NCBI GenBank assembly: GCA_900557175.1
Contig: USSL01000032.1
Coordinates: 1-11,895 of the forward strand
Reading direction: 5' to 3'
From: an uncultured Eubacteriales bacterium
GTDB lineage: Bacteria; Bacillota; Clostridia; Lachnospirales; Lachnospiraceae
DNA: 11,895 nucleotides
Under the pieces are notes generated by a model. It made no database searches, was not told the DNA's origin, and worked only from the letters and a program-made list of their open reading frames with translations. Position 1 is the stretch's first letter. Each line of letters opens with the position of its first letter. The position numbers were made by a program, and so were the translations under genes. This document shows, piece by piece, positions 1-7,030 of the stretch.

Positions 1-2
1 GT

Positions 3-821
3 CAGGTAGGTGTTCCTTACATCGTTGTATTCATGAACAAATGTGATATGGTTGACGATGAAGAATTACTTGAGTTAGTAGAGATGGAAATCCGTGAACT
101 CCTTAACGAGTACGAGTTCCCAGGTGATGATACACCAATTATCCGCGGTTCAGCTCTTAAGGCTCTTGAAGATCCATCAAGCGAATGGGGCGACAAGATT
201 CTTGAGTTAATGGCTGCAGTTGATGAGTGGGTTCCAGATCCTGAAAGACCAGTTGACAAGCCATTCTTAATGCCAGTCGAGGATGTTTTCTCTATCACAG
301 GCCGTGGTACAGTTGCTACAGGTAGAGTAGAGCGTGGTGTTCTTCATGTAAACGACGAAGTTGAAATCGTTGGTATCAAGGAAGAGACAAGAAAGACTGT
401 TGTAACAGGTATCGAGATGTTCCGTAAGCTTCTTGATGAGGCTCAGGCTGGCGATAACATCGGCTGCTTACTTCGTGGTGTTCAGAGAACAGAAATCGAA
501 AGAGGACAGGTTCTTGCTAAACCAGGTTCAGTACACCCACACAAGAAATTCACAGCTCAGGTTTACGTTTTAACAAAAGATGAAGGTGGCCGTCATACAC
601 CATTCTTCAACAACTACCGTCCACAGTTCTACTTCAGAACAACAGACATCACAGGTGTTGTAAATCTTCCAGAAGGTACAGAAATGTGCATGCCTGGTGA
701 TAACGTAGAGATGACAATCGAACTGATCCACCCAATCGCTATGGAGCAGGGTCTTACATTCGCTATTCGTGAAGGCGGACGTACTGTAGGATCAGGCCGT
801 GTTGCTACAATCATCGAGTAA
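3..821 (+). CDS. tuf: Elongation factor Tu (EF-Tu), 5' end cut by window edge
   Basis: Cytoplasmic translation GTPase that delivers aminoacyl-tRNA to the ribosomal A site. The frame is open from base 3, so the Met at position 33 is internal and not a start. The 272 visible residues begin just before the G4 guanine-recognition motif NKCD (nt 36-47). The G5 motif SAL follows (GSALKALE), then domains 2 and 3 with the typical stretches [31 protein letters not shown] and [12 protein letters not shown]. The protein ends at ATIIE plus TAA. Full-length EF-Tu is about 395-400 residues, so roughly 125 N-terminal residues with the P-loop and switch regions lie upstream. Codon choice is strongly biased (ACA for Thr, CCA for Pro, GCT for Ala), as expected for a very highly expressed gene. 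It is the last gene of its transcript: a long 3' spacer and a terminator follow. The identification is effectively certain. Confidence 0.98.
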   Translation, partial: QVGVPYIVVFMNKCDMVDDEELLELVEMEIRELLNEYEFPGDDTPIIRGSALKALEDPSSEWGDKILELMAAVDEWVPDPERPVDKPFLMPVEDVFSITGRGTVATGRVERGVLHVNDEVEIVGIKEETRKTVVTGIEMFRKLLDEAQAGDNIGCLLRGVQRTEIERGQVLAKPGSVHPHKKFTAQVYVLTKDEGGRHTPFFNNYRPQFYFRTTDITGVVNLPEGTEMCMPGDNVEMTIELIHPIAMEQGLTFAIREGGRTVGSGRVATIIE

Positions 822-840
822 TATACGCGATAGACAATGA

Positions 841-958
841 GCAGTGCAAGGACAAGACAAATATCCGACGGGAGTTTACTCTTGAAAGGATATTTGTCGA
901 AGGACTTATAGAGCGAATGCCCGTGACCGGAAGCGCTTGCGCTTTCGGTATGCACTGC
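841..958. repeat. Branched inverted-repeat element downstream of tuf
   Basis: Three nested or adjacent perfect stems are visible. The outer arms are GCAGTGCA (841-848) and TGCACTGC (951-958). The first inner stem is GACAAATATCC (856-866) with GGATATTTGTC (888-898), 11 bp. The second inner hairpin at 927-948 pairs CCGGAAGCG with CGCTTTCGG around a short loop, with one G-T pair. Together they fold as a multi-branched structure in the tuf 3' untranslated RNA. No T-run follows, so this is not itself a terminator. It could be a small dispersed palindromic repeat of the genome or a structured RNA; I cannot tell which from one copy. Confidence 0.6.
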
Positions 959-1019
959 GAATATATACGAATATATACGCAGACATCGAGAGATGAAAGC
1001 AGAGTTTAAGCATAAGATG

Positions 1020-1049
1020 CCCCGGAGTCGAAAGACTTCCGGGGTTTTT
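1020..1049 (+). terminator. Intrinsic terminator of the tuf transcript
   Basis: A G/C-rich hairpin (CCCCGGAGTC, GAAA tetraloop, GACTTCCGGGG with one bulged T) is followed at once by TTTTT. It lies about 200 nt after the tuf stop and just before the next promoter, so it separates tuf from the marR unit. Confidence 0.9.
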
Positions 1050-1067
1050 CTGTTGCAGAAAAATTCC

Positions 1068-1096
1068 TTGACAAGTCGGTCTTACTGCGCTACAAT
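1068..1096 (+). promoter_or_regulatory. SigA-type promoter of the marR-FUSC unit
   Basis: TTGACA at 1068-1073 and TACAAT at 1091-1096 are separated by exactly 17 nt, a near-perfect vegetative promoter. The expected transcription start, about 1102-1104, falls in the centre of the palindrome at 1095-1115. Confidence 0.88.
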
Positions 1097-1115
1097 ACTT
1101 AACAATGTTAAGTAT
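1095..1115. promoter_or_regulatory. Palindromic operator, probable MarR autoregulation site
   Basis: Arms ATACTTAAC (1095-1103) and GTTAAGTAT (1107-1115) are perfectly complementary around a 3-nt centre, AAT. The palindrome overlaps the end of the -10 box and covers the start site. MarR-family dimers typically bind palindromes of this size and A/T-rich character and repress their own operon, so binding here by the repressor encoded at 1156 is the natural reading. Binding itself is inferred. Confidence 0.8.
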
Positions 1116-1155
1116 ATTCGACATGAAAGTGTGATGAAGCAGAGGAGGAATTAAG

Positions 1156-1596
1156 TTGGCTGTACAGGAATGGATGTCTATGATTGAGGATTTAGAAGAA
1201 ATCAAGTTTTTTTCAAGAACAAAATTAATTAATCCGGATAAGCTTACATTGACGCCTGCAGAGATGGAATTACTTCTTTTAATTTATTTGCGCCAGGGAG
1301 AGCTTGGACCGGCACAGGTCAGCGAGCAGATGCACATGAAACGGGAATCTGTCAGCAGGGTAATTAAATCGCTTTTAAATAAAGGAGATATTGTGAAGGT
1401 AAAATGTCCGGAGGATGAACGGCGGTGCAGTCTTATGCTGACAGCGGACGGTCAGCGTGAGCTTGATACAAACTATAAGAGGATTTTAAAGCCTCTTTAT
1501 TATTTGAAAAAATCAATGGGTGATGATTTTGGCAGTTTTATGGCGATGGTCACTCATGCAAATCGGTTAATGAAACAGTACGAGGAGGAGATTTAA
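1156..1596 (+). CDS. MarR-family transcriptional regulator (TTG start)
   Basis: A 146-residue winged-helix repressor of typical MarR length. The start is TTG at 1156, chosen because AGGAGG (1143-1148) sits 7 nt upstream; the first ATG, six codons later, would be too far from it. The N-terminal dimerisation helix is followed by the helix-turn-helix at about residues 50-76 (GPAQVSEQMHMKRESVSRVI). The wing is at about 80-96 and carries the family's acidic/Arg pattern (PEDERRCSLMLTADG). C-terminal helices follow (about 99-143). The stop codon shares its last A with the ATG of the FUSC gene at 1596, so the two are translationally coupled. By family behaviour it should repress this two-gene unit through the palindrome at 1095-1115 and be released by a small, often aromatic, ligand. 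The ligand is unknown. Confidence 0.92.
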   Translation: MAVQEWMSMIEDLEEIKFFSRTKLINPDKLTLTPAEMELLLLIYLRQGELGPAQVSEQMHMKRESVSRVIKSLLNKGDIVKVKCPEDERRCSLMLTADGQRELDTNYKRILKPLYYLKKSMGDDFGSFMAMVTHANRLMKQYEEEI

Positions 1597-2663
1597 TGGA
1601 TTTTTATCAGGCGCTTCAGGATGAACCGGCAGTTCTTAAGAAAAAGTTTCGGGAAGCCGGGGATAAGCGTCATAAGCGTTGGCTGATTACTGCGATGGTA
1701 GTGCGGGCTGTGCTTATGGTAATTTTTTCAGTTATTTTTATTTCAGGGCTGGCAATGCTTTTCGGTGATGACAACAGTAATATGGCTGTCGTTATATTCT
1801 GTATTTTCTTATGTCTCAGATTTGTTGATTTTGATTATTGTATGAGAGATGCGCTCATCAATATGGCAATTATCTTTACTATTTTATATATTTCCTCTGT
1901 TGCGGTGCAGTTTATGCCGCCGCTGGCTGCTTTTGTTTTAAATCTTGTATCAATGTTTGTGATTCTTTTTATGGCCTGCGAACAGCCTGAAATGGGCAAC
2001 GGCGGTCTTTATATGTTCGGCTATATTTTCCTCACGGGGACACGTCCGGATTTGGAAGTTTTTAAAGCGCGGGGCGCGATGATGATTTTTTGCTTTGCCG
2101 TGTGTGGTGCGCTATATTTTTTAAAACACCATGGGAAAAAGAAAGAAAAGAAGTTTATTGATGTTTTGAAAAATATAGATATGTCTGATGAGCGCCGTCT
2201 TTGGCAGTTAAGAACGGCGCTGGGTATCAGCAGTTTTTATCTTTTTGCATCGCTGCTTGGCATGGAACGTTTGATGTGGGGCGGCTTTGCATGTTCATCG
2301 CTTCTGACGGCTTATGCAGGAAAGCTTCATGTGCGTGCGCGCGACAGAGTGGTAGGCGCTGTTGGGGGCACAGGACTTTTTTATCTGATGTGGCATCTAA
2401 TTCCTCAGTCGCTGGCTTCGTTTTTTGGTCCGTTGGCAGGACTTTGTATCGGTTTTTGCGGTACATATAAGTATAAGACGGTATTTAACTGTATCGGTGC
2501 CATGATGGCGGCACTTGGCATTTATGGCTTGACACAGGCCGCAGCTCTTAGAATATTCAATAACATTATGGGTGTTCTCTATGCCTGCCTGTTTGCGTGG
2601 GTGTGGAAAAAAATAATAAAAGCTTTAGGAAAGCGAGAACAATATTTAAAAGCAGAAGCATAA
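1596..2663 (+). CDS. FUSC-family (fusaric acid resistance-like) membrane protein
   Basis: A 355-residue integral membrane protein with two blocks of membrane segments. The first block covers about residues 29-176. A basic cytoplasmic linker follows (about 177-204, HHGKKKEKK then DERRLWQLRTALG). The second block covers about 206-340. The segment entering the second block (RLWQLRTALG, then a hydrophobic run, then WGGFACSSLLTAYAGKLHVRARDRVVGAVGG) has the FUSC pattern: an Arg-rich lead-in, a Trp after the first helix, then R-x-x-x-R-V-x-G. FUSC proteins resemble exporters of aromatic carboxylic acids or fusaric acid. Single-polypeptide Firmicutes versions are poorly characterised. The 1-base overlap with the upstream MarR gene suggests a repressor/efflux pair, an arrangement common for stress-inducible exporters. 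The transported substrate cannot be told from sequence. Confidence 0.78.
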   Translation: MDFYQALQDEPAVLKKKFREAGDKRHKRWLITAMVVRAVLMVIFSVIFISGLAMLFGDDNSNMAVVIFCIFLCLRFVDFDYCMRDALINMAIIFTILYISSVAVQFMPPLAAFVLNLVSMFVILFMACEQPEMGNGGLYMFGYIFLTGTRPDLEVFKARGAMMIFCFAVCGALYFLKHHGKKKEKKFIDVLKNIDMSDERRLWQLRTALGISSFYLFASLLGMERLMWGGFACSSLLTAYAGKLHVRARDRVVGAVGGTGLFYLMWHLIPQSLASFFGPLAGLCIGFCGTYKYKTVFNCIGAMMAALGIYGLTQAAALRIFNNIMGVLYACLFAWVWKKIIKALGKREQYLKAEA

Positions 2664-2680
2664 TGAAATAATGTCTATTT

Positions 2681-2712
2681 AGGATGTATCTTATATGGTA
2701 CATCCTTTTTTT
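2681..2712 (+). terminator. Intrinsic terminator of the marR-FUSC unit
   Basis: AGGATGTA (2681-2688) pairs perfectly with TACATCCT (2699-2706) around a 10-nt loop, and seven T residues (2706-2712) follow. It lies 18 nt after the FUSC stop codon. Confidence 0.9.
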
Positions 2713-2839
2713 GCGCAGTAATAGGGTTTCAATTTGATGTTTAACAATAAGCTTTAGATTTTTTCGAGTAGTTTTCCACAAAAATATATAAAGGATATTG
2801 TATATATCGACGAAAAAACTCGCATATTCAACAACCATA

Positions 2840-2868
2840 TTGACATTTATAAGATAACAATGTATATT
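2840..2868 (+). promoter_or_regulatory. SigA-type promoter of the frl transport-kinase genes
   Basis: TTGACA (2840-2845) and TATATT (2863-2868) are 17 nt apart, giving a start near 2875 and a short leader to the binding-protein gene at 2907. Confidence 0.85.
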
Positions 2869-2890
2869 GTAAGCATACATTATTATACAA
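2859..2890. promoter_or_regulatory. Candidate regulator-binding site at the transport promoter
   Basis: Two overlapping signals are present. An inverted repeat AATGTAT (2859-2865) / ATACATT (2875-2881) with a 9-nt spacer straddles the -10 box and start site. A 22-nt segment at 2869-2890, starting GTAAGCATAC and ending ATACAA, matches 17 of 22 positions of 6977-6998 at the second promoter of the locus. A shared site for the GntR/FrlR-type regulator encoded at 9137 is inferred. The site is A/T-rich, so part of the match may be composition. Confidence 0.55.
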
Positions 2891-2906
2891 ATATGGAGGT
2901 ATGGAT

Positions 2907-4262
2907 ATGAAAAAGATTTCAGGGTATGTATTGGCAATGATTTTGACTGCATCGGCAGTATTGACAGGTTGCGGAGGGCAGTCAGAGAGCGAAAGTCCAA
3001 AAGCTGAAGGCGGGCAGGGCAAAACAGAAGCAACAAAAGGGAACGGAGGCGGGGACGAATCAGATGAACAAATTACATTAAAGCTTTTTCACAATTGGAT
3101 TAATGTTGATGAAACACCATACTTCGAAGATTTGGCAGCGGAGTTTGAATCAACACATCCAAATGTAGATATTGTCATTGAAAATGTGGGTGATCCGGAT
3201 TATAAGTCAAAATTAAAAGTTATGTTGGGAGCTGATGACGCACCGGATATATTCTTTTCTTGGAGTGGCGAGTTTGGACAAAAATTTGCGCGTGCCGGAA
3301 GTGTCCTTGACTTAACTTCTTACTATGAAAAAGATAGTGCGTGGAAGGATTCCTTTATACCGGCATCTTTAGTTCCGTTTGAAAATGAAGGAAAGATTTA
3401 TGGTGTGCCGATACGTGTTGATTGCAAAATGATGGTTTATAATAAAGCGCTCTTTGAACAGTATAATGTTGAAGAACCAACTACGTGGGAAGAATTCTTA
3501 GATGTTTGTCAGACATTTAAAGATGCAGGTATTATTCCGCTGGCTTTGGGAAATCAGGATCCATGGGCTTCCTGCCATTACATTTCAACTTTTAATGGCT
3601 TATGTGTACCTGAAGATGTACGTGCGAGAGATTATAATTATAAGACTGGTGAGTTTACGGATGAAGGATATGTGGAAGCGTTGAATATGCTTAAAACATT
3701 AAATGATAAAGAGTATTTTACACCAAATACGAATGCGATGGATTTTGACATGGCTCGAAATGACTTTTTTATAGGAAAAGCGGCGATGACATATATGCAG
3801 TCTATTGAATTTGGCAGATGTGAGGAAAACGGTGTTGATGCAGGTGTATTTAGAATTCCTGCGCAGGAAGGCGCCAAAGGCAACACAAATCTCATTACAG
3901 GCTCGCCTGATGGATTTATGATTTCCAGTAAATGTGAGCATCCTGATGTTGCAGTAGAATTTCTTAAATTAATGACAAGCAAGCCTTGGCAGGAAAAAAT
4001 GATTACACAGCTTTCCAGTCCGGCGGCAATTCAGGGTGTACATACTGCTGATAATTCAAGTGATGTTATGCTTCAGGCAGTAGAAGAAATGGATAAGGCA
4101 GATGGCTTTGTAAATTGGCTTGATTCTGATATCCACAGTAAATTAGCAGAAATTTATGTACCGGGTTTGCAGGAAATTATTTCGGGTGATGTAACTCCGG
4201 AAGAACTTATGAAAAAGGTTGCAGATGAAGCTAAAACTGTTCAGACAATGGATGAAGAATAA
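2907..4262 (+). CDS. Sugar ABC transporter substrate-binding lipoprotein (FrlO-like by context)
   Basis: Extracellular capture protein of a CUT1-type sugar importer, 451 residues. The start is ATG 2907 and not 2901, because GGAGG (2895-2899) is 7 nt from the former and only 1 nt from the latter. A lipoprotein signal peptide is clear: MKK, a hydrophobic stretch, then lipobox LTGC with the acylated Cys22. A low-complexity Ser/Glu/Gly/Lys-rich linker follows to about residue 52. The family-1 fold starts at ITLKLFHNW and includes typical stretches such as ADDAPDIFFSW, GKIYGVPI, TWEEF and a late KLMTSKPWQEKM. It heads the operon with two permeases, the kinase and the deglycases, in the same order as B. 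subtilis frlO-frlN-frlM-frlD. The ligand is therefore predicted to be a fructosamine (Amadori product). Family-level confidence is very high; the ligand is inferred from neighbours only. Confidence 0.95.
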   Translation: MKKISGYVLAMILTASAVLTGCGGQSESESPKAEGGQGKTEATKGNGGGDESDEQITLKLFHNWINVDETPYFEDLAAEFESTHPNVDIVIENVGDPDYKSKLKVMLGADDAPDIFFSWSGEFGQKFARAGSVLDLTSYYEKDSAWKDSFIPASLVPFENEGKIYGVPIRVDCKMMVYNKALFEQYNVEEPTTWEEFLDVCQTFKDAGIIPLALGNQDPWASCHYISTFNGLCVPEDVRARDYNYKTGEFTDEGYVEALNMLKTLNDKEYFTPNTNAMDFDMARNDFFIGKAAMTYMQSIEFGRCEENGVDAGVFRIPAQEGAKGNTNLITGSPDGFMISSKCEHPDVAVEFLKLMTSKPWQEKMITQLSSPAAIQGVHTADNSSDVMLQAVEEMDKADGFVNWLDSDIHSKLAEIYVPGLQEIISGDVTPEELMKKVADEAKTVQTMDEE

Positions 4263-4269
4263 GTCAGTG

Positions 4270-4304
4270 AGGCTGCAGTGGACGGGTAAAATACACTGCA
4301 GCCT
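4270..4304 (+). other. Stable stem-loop between the binding-protein and permease genes
   Basis: AGGCTGCAGTG (4270-4280) is perfectly complementary to CACTGCAGCCT (4294-4304), an 11-bp stem with a 13-nt loop. No T-run follows and a permease ribosome site (AAGGGGG) starts 9 nt later, so full termination is unlikely. Hairpins at this place in sugar ABC operons, as between malE and malF, stabilise the upstream mRNA or cause partial attenuation so that binding protein outnumbers permease. The same role is inferred here. Confidence 0.75.
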
Positions 4305-4326
4305 GCAGCTTTAAGGGGGAATATGC

Positions 4327-5208
4327 ATGAAGGTATATAAGAATAAAAAAATTATTATTTTGTATTTGGCCCCGGTCGTTATCGGTCTGGCAATCTTTGT
4401 TTATTATCCGCTTATTCGTTCTGTGATTGACAGCTTATATCAATGGGTTTCTTATTCTCCTGAAAGAAAATGGGTAGGCTTCGATAATTACATACAAATT
4501 TTTACAGATGAAAATTTTATGACGATATTAAAAAATAATATTTTATATGCCGCTTTTTCTGTATTATGTCAGGTTGTTATTGCTATGGTGCTTGCGGCCT
4601 GCCTTGAAGAAATTTTTATGAGGCGTTTTCAGAAATTTTTCAGAACAGTATTATTTTTACCGTCATTGATTTCTATGTCAGTACTTGGTATTTTGTGGAA
4701 ATGTATTTTTAATCCCAATTCGGGTTTGTTGAATGCATTTATTCATTCTATAGGTTTTGAACATACAACGCCTATGTGGCTGGGCGATGCATCATTAGCT
4801 ATTTTTTGCTGTATATTTGTTTCTCAATGGCAATATATCGGGTATTGTATGCTTCTTGATTTAGTGGGAATCCAGAAAATACCGCGTGAACTTTATGAAT
4901 CAGCAGAAATAGATGGTGCGGGTTCAATTAAAAGATTTTTTTATGTAACATTGCCAATGGCAAAAGAGTCGATGCTTGTGACAGCGATTATTACAGTAAT
5001 TGGAAGCTTTAAAATATTTACAGAAATCCAGGTTATGACCGGCGGCGGTCCGGGACGTTCAACCGAAGTGCTTGCGACGGCGATGTACCGTTCTGCGTTT
5101 ATTAATGATGAGATGGGAGTGGCCAGCGCATATGCAGTCATTATATTTGTCATTACACTTATTTTGTCATTGGTACAGATTAAATTATCACATACGGGTG
5201 AAGAATAG
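4327..5208 (+). CDS. Sugar ABC transporter permease, MalF/UgpA type (FrlN-like by context)
   Basis: First of two membrane subunits of the CUT1-type importer, 293 residues, close to the usual 290-300. Six membrane segments can be placed at about 9-30, 71-92, 106-127, 155-176, 216-236 and 268-287. The EAA loop that contacts the ATPase is clear at residues 191-210: ESAEIDGAGS, then an aromatic run ending in TLP. The MTGGGPGRSTEVLATAMY segment near residue 237 is typical of the MalF/UgpA half. ATG 4327 is preceded at 7 nt by AAGGGGG (4313-4319). An ATG at 4323 is out of frame. The stop codon overlaps the ribosome site of the next permease gene. Gene order equals frlN in B. subtilis; substrate is inferred from that order. 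Confidence 0.95.
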   Translation: MKVYKNKKIIILYLAPVVIGLAIFVYYPLIRSVIDSLYQWVSYSPERKWVGFDNYIQIFTDENFMTILKNNILYAAFSVLCQVVIAMVLAACLEEIFMRRFQKFFRTVLFLPSLISMSVLGILWKCIFNPNSGLLNAFIHSIGFEHTTPMWLGDASLAIFCCIFVSQWQYIGYCMLLDLVGIQKIPRELYESAEIDGAGSIKRFFYVTLPMAKESMLVTAIITVIGSFKIFTEIQVMTGGGPGRSTEVLATAMYRSAFINDEMGVASAYAVIIFVITLILSLVQIKLSHTGEE

Positions 5209-5216
5209 GGGGCAAT

Positions 5217-6053
5217 ATGAGAAAACAACATTGGTATAGCTCCGCAGGAAAAATATTAATTTTTTTATTTTTCTGCGTGTTTGCAGTTACAATTATTGTA
5301 CCTCTGATATGGATGTTACTGTCTAGTTTAAAAAATAATACAGAATTTCTTTCATCTCCATGGGCTTTGCCATCAGTTTTTAAATGGGAAAATTATGCGT
5401 ATGCCATTAAGTATGGTGTTGGACAATACTTTTTGAACAGTGTTATTGTTACAGCTGTATCGGTATTTTTAACAGTGTTTTTTAGCGCTTTGGCCTCTTA
5501 TGTCCTTAGTAGATTTCAATTCAAAGGAAGAAACTTAGTATTTTTATTTATTCTTGGCGGAATGATGATTTCTCCAGAGGTAAATTTAGTTTCTCTTTTT
5601 AAGCTGCTTCAATCATTGAAGCTTTATAATACGCATATGGGATTGATTCTGACATATTGTGTTTTTCAGTTTTCTTTTACAGTGCTGTTAATGCGGTCTT
5701 ATATGCTATCCATGTCCCAGGAAATAGAAGAATCTGCCTTTTTGGACGGATGTACATCTTTTAAAGTTTTCACACGAATTGTTATGCCAATTTGTAAGCC
5801 TGTTATTGCTTCAGGTGCTCTTTTCGCAACAATGCATGTGTGGAATGAATATATGTTTGCGACTGTTTTTATTGAATCGGATAAATTGAAAACAATACCT
5901 GTAGGTCTTGTAACACTGCAATCTGCGCTAAAAACTGATTTCCCGGTACTTATTTCCGGACTTGTAATTTCAGCAGGTGTAGTGATTATTGTGTTTTTAG
6001 TTTTTCAAAAACAATTTGTCAGAGGGCTGACACAGGGAAGTGTCAAAGGATAA
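5217..6053 (+). CDS. Sugar ABC transporter permease, MalG/UgpE type (FrlM-like by context)
   Basis: Second membrane subunit of the importer, 278 residues, normal for the MalG/UgpE half. Membrane segments lie at about 13-34, 72-97, 107-128, 142-161, 196-218 and 245-264. The EAA loop is at residues 172-191 (ESAFLDGCTSFKV through IVMP). The C-terminus ends QKQFVRGLTQGSVKG, a hallmark of this permease half. ATG 5217 lies 8 nt after the stop of the other permease gene, and its ribosome site AGGGGG overlaps that stop. Together the two permeases form the membrane channel. No ATP-binding subunit is encoded nearby, so a shared MsmX-type ATPase from elsewhere in the genome is expected. Confidence 0.95.
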   Translation: MRKQHWYSSAGKILIFLFFCVFAVTIIVPLIWMLLSSLKNNTEFLSSPWALPSVFKWENYAYAIKYGVGQYFLNSVIVTAVSVFLTVFFSALASYVLSRFQFKGRNLVFLFILGGMMISPEVNLVSLFKLLQSLKLYNTHMGLILTYCVFQFSFTVLLMRSYMLSMSQEIEESAFLDGCTSFKVFTRIVMPICKPVIASGALFATMHVWNEYMFATVFIESDKLKTIPVGLVTLQSALKTDFPVLISGLVISAGVVIIVFLVFQKQFVRGLTQGSVKG

Positions 6054-6076
6054 TTTAAGATTGAGAGGAAGAAAGT

Positions 6077-6949
6077 ATGAGAGTTTTAGGATTTGGAGAC
6101 TGCTGCGTTGATTATTATATCCATAAGCATACGGCGTATCCCGGCGGAAATGCATTAAATGTGGCTGTTTTTGCAAGTGAGAATGGGATGGATTCAGGAT
6201 TTTTGGGGACTGTAGGTACTGATGATATCGGGAAGCACATTATGAAGTGCGCCAAAGAAAAGAATATAGATATTTCAAGATGCCGCATAGTCGAAGGCAC
6301 TTCAGGCAAAGCAGCAGTAAATATTGTGGACGGAAACAGGGTATTTGACGGTAAATATTTTGGCAGTGAACATGGTGTGGGCACGCTTTATCCCCCTGTG
6401 CTGAAGCCGCAGGATATTGAGTATATGAGTACTTATGATTTAATTCATGGTTCTTGCTATGCACATATCGAAGATGAATTTTTAAAGCTGACAGAAACGA
6501 AGGCACTGCTGACATTTGATTTTTCCTCTGAAGAACGGTATAGAACTGATGAATATTTGAGAAAGCTTTGTCCGGTGATGGATTTGGCACTTTTTTCCTG
6601 TGAACATATGGTGACAAATGAGGAGATTGAGGTGTTTGCAAGAAAAGTCATGTTTTATGGATGTAAAAATGTTTTAATGACAATGGGACCGCGAGGACAA
6701 AAGCTCTTTGCAGAAAGCGGAGAGGTTTTTGAAGGAAAGGCTGAATTAATTACACCTGTAGATACGATGGGGGCAGGAGATTCTTTTTGTGCGGCACTTC
6801 TTTCGGGAATGTTAAAACGCGGATGGAAAAAGAATACTTTAATTACAAAAGAAATAGCGATACCGGCAATGGTGGCTGCGTCAGAATATTCGGCTAAAAA
6901 TTGTCTTGTAGAGGGTTCTTTTGGAAGTGGCCTTAAAATAATAATGTAA
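6077..6949 (+). CDS. frlD: Fructosamine kinase of the PfkB family (FrlD-like)
   Basis: Cytoplasmic ribokinase/PfkB-type sugar kinase, 290 residues. Expected reaction: ATP plus imported fructosamine gives the fructosamine 6-phosphate, the substrate of the SIS deglycases encoded next. The N-terminal substrate site is GGDC-like followed by YPGGNALNVAVFA (PGGN at residues 22-25). The YDLIHGSCY and LLTFDFS segments (about 120-128 and 144-150) resemble those of B. subtilis FrlD as I recall its sequence. The ATP/anion-hole signature DTMGAGDSF is at residues 229-237, with Asp235 as the catalytic base. It starts 23 nt after the second permease gene with AGAGGAAG just upstream, in the same order as frlM-frlD. 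Family membership is certain; fructosamine specificity rests on resemblance and context. Confidence 0.87.
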   Translation: MRVLGFGDCCVDYYIHKHTAYPGGNALNVAVFASENGMDSGFLGTVGTDDIGKHIMKCAKEKNIDISRCRIVEGTSGKAAVNIVDGNRVFDGKYFGSEHGVGTLYPPVLKPQDIEYMSTYDLIHGSCYAHIEDEFLKLTETKALLTFDFSSEERYRTDEYLRKLCPVMDLALFSCEHMVTNEEIEVFARKVMFYGCKNVLMTMGPRGQKLFAESGEVFEGKAELITPVDTMGAGDSFCAALLSGMLKRGWKKNTLITKEIAIPAMVAASEYSAKNCLVEGSFGSGLKIIM

Positions 6950-6955
6950 AAAATA

Positions 6956-6984
6956 TTGACAAATACAATACATAATGTTAGCAT
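6956..6984 (+). promoter_or_regulatory. Internal promoter in front of the two deglycase genes
   Basis: TTGACA (6956-6961) lies 7 nt after the kinase stop. At 17 nt spacing comes TAGCAT (6979-6984), a weak -10 helped by an upstream TG (6976-6977) that makes an extended -10 pattern (TGTTAGCAT). The leader to the ATG at 7031 would be about 40 nt. Confidence 0.65.
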
Positions 6985-7008
6985 ACGATTATATACAACA
7001 GTATACAA
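6977..7008. promoter_or_regulatory. Candidate regulator-binding site at the deglycase promoter
   Basis: The segment 6977-6998 (GTTAGCATAC ... ATACAA) matches 17 of 22 positions of 2869-2890 at the transport promoter. TATACAA occurs here twice (6992-6998 and 7002-7008) and once at the other promoter (2884-2890). It overlaps the proposed -10 and start site, a position suited to repression. A common site for the locus GntR regulator is inferred. Confidence 0.5.
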
Positions 7009-7030
7009 TATATAAAAAGGAGTGTAGTCA

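Larger units (their letters stand above)
822..1067. other. Spacer between tuf and the marR unit
   Basis: This non-coding stretch, about 334 bases with the promoter and leader that follow, holds no convincing ORF. It contains a branched inverted-repeat element (841-958), two tandem copies of CGAATATATA (958-967 and 968-977) and the terminator at 1020-1049. The 8-mer ATATACGC occurs at 821-828, right after the tuf stop, and again at 973-980, so it brackets the inverted-repeat element. That resembles a target-site duplication around a small insertion, but an AT-rich 8-mer could recur by chance. Confidence 0.6.

Noticed and set aside
33..821. Start of EF-Tu at Met 33
   Set aside because: The frame is open to base 3 and encodes the EF-Tu segment before NKCD; Met 33 is internal.
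629..1205. Minus-strand ORFs behind tuf and through the terminator
   Set aside because: They run through the tuf end, the inverted repeats and the terminator, and show no family resemblance.
2713..2835. Long-range pairing CGAGT/ACTCG with adjacent T/A runs, and a catabolite-response (cre) site upstream of the frl promoter
   Set aside because: The pairing is weak and A/T-driven, and no good match to the cre consensus was found.
2566..3036. Minus-strand ORF over the frl promoter region
   Set aside because: A/T-rich composition artefact spanning a terminator, a promoter and a signal-peptide region; no family features.
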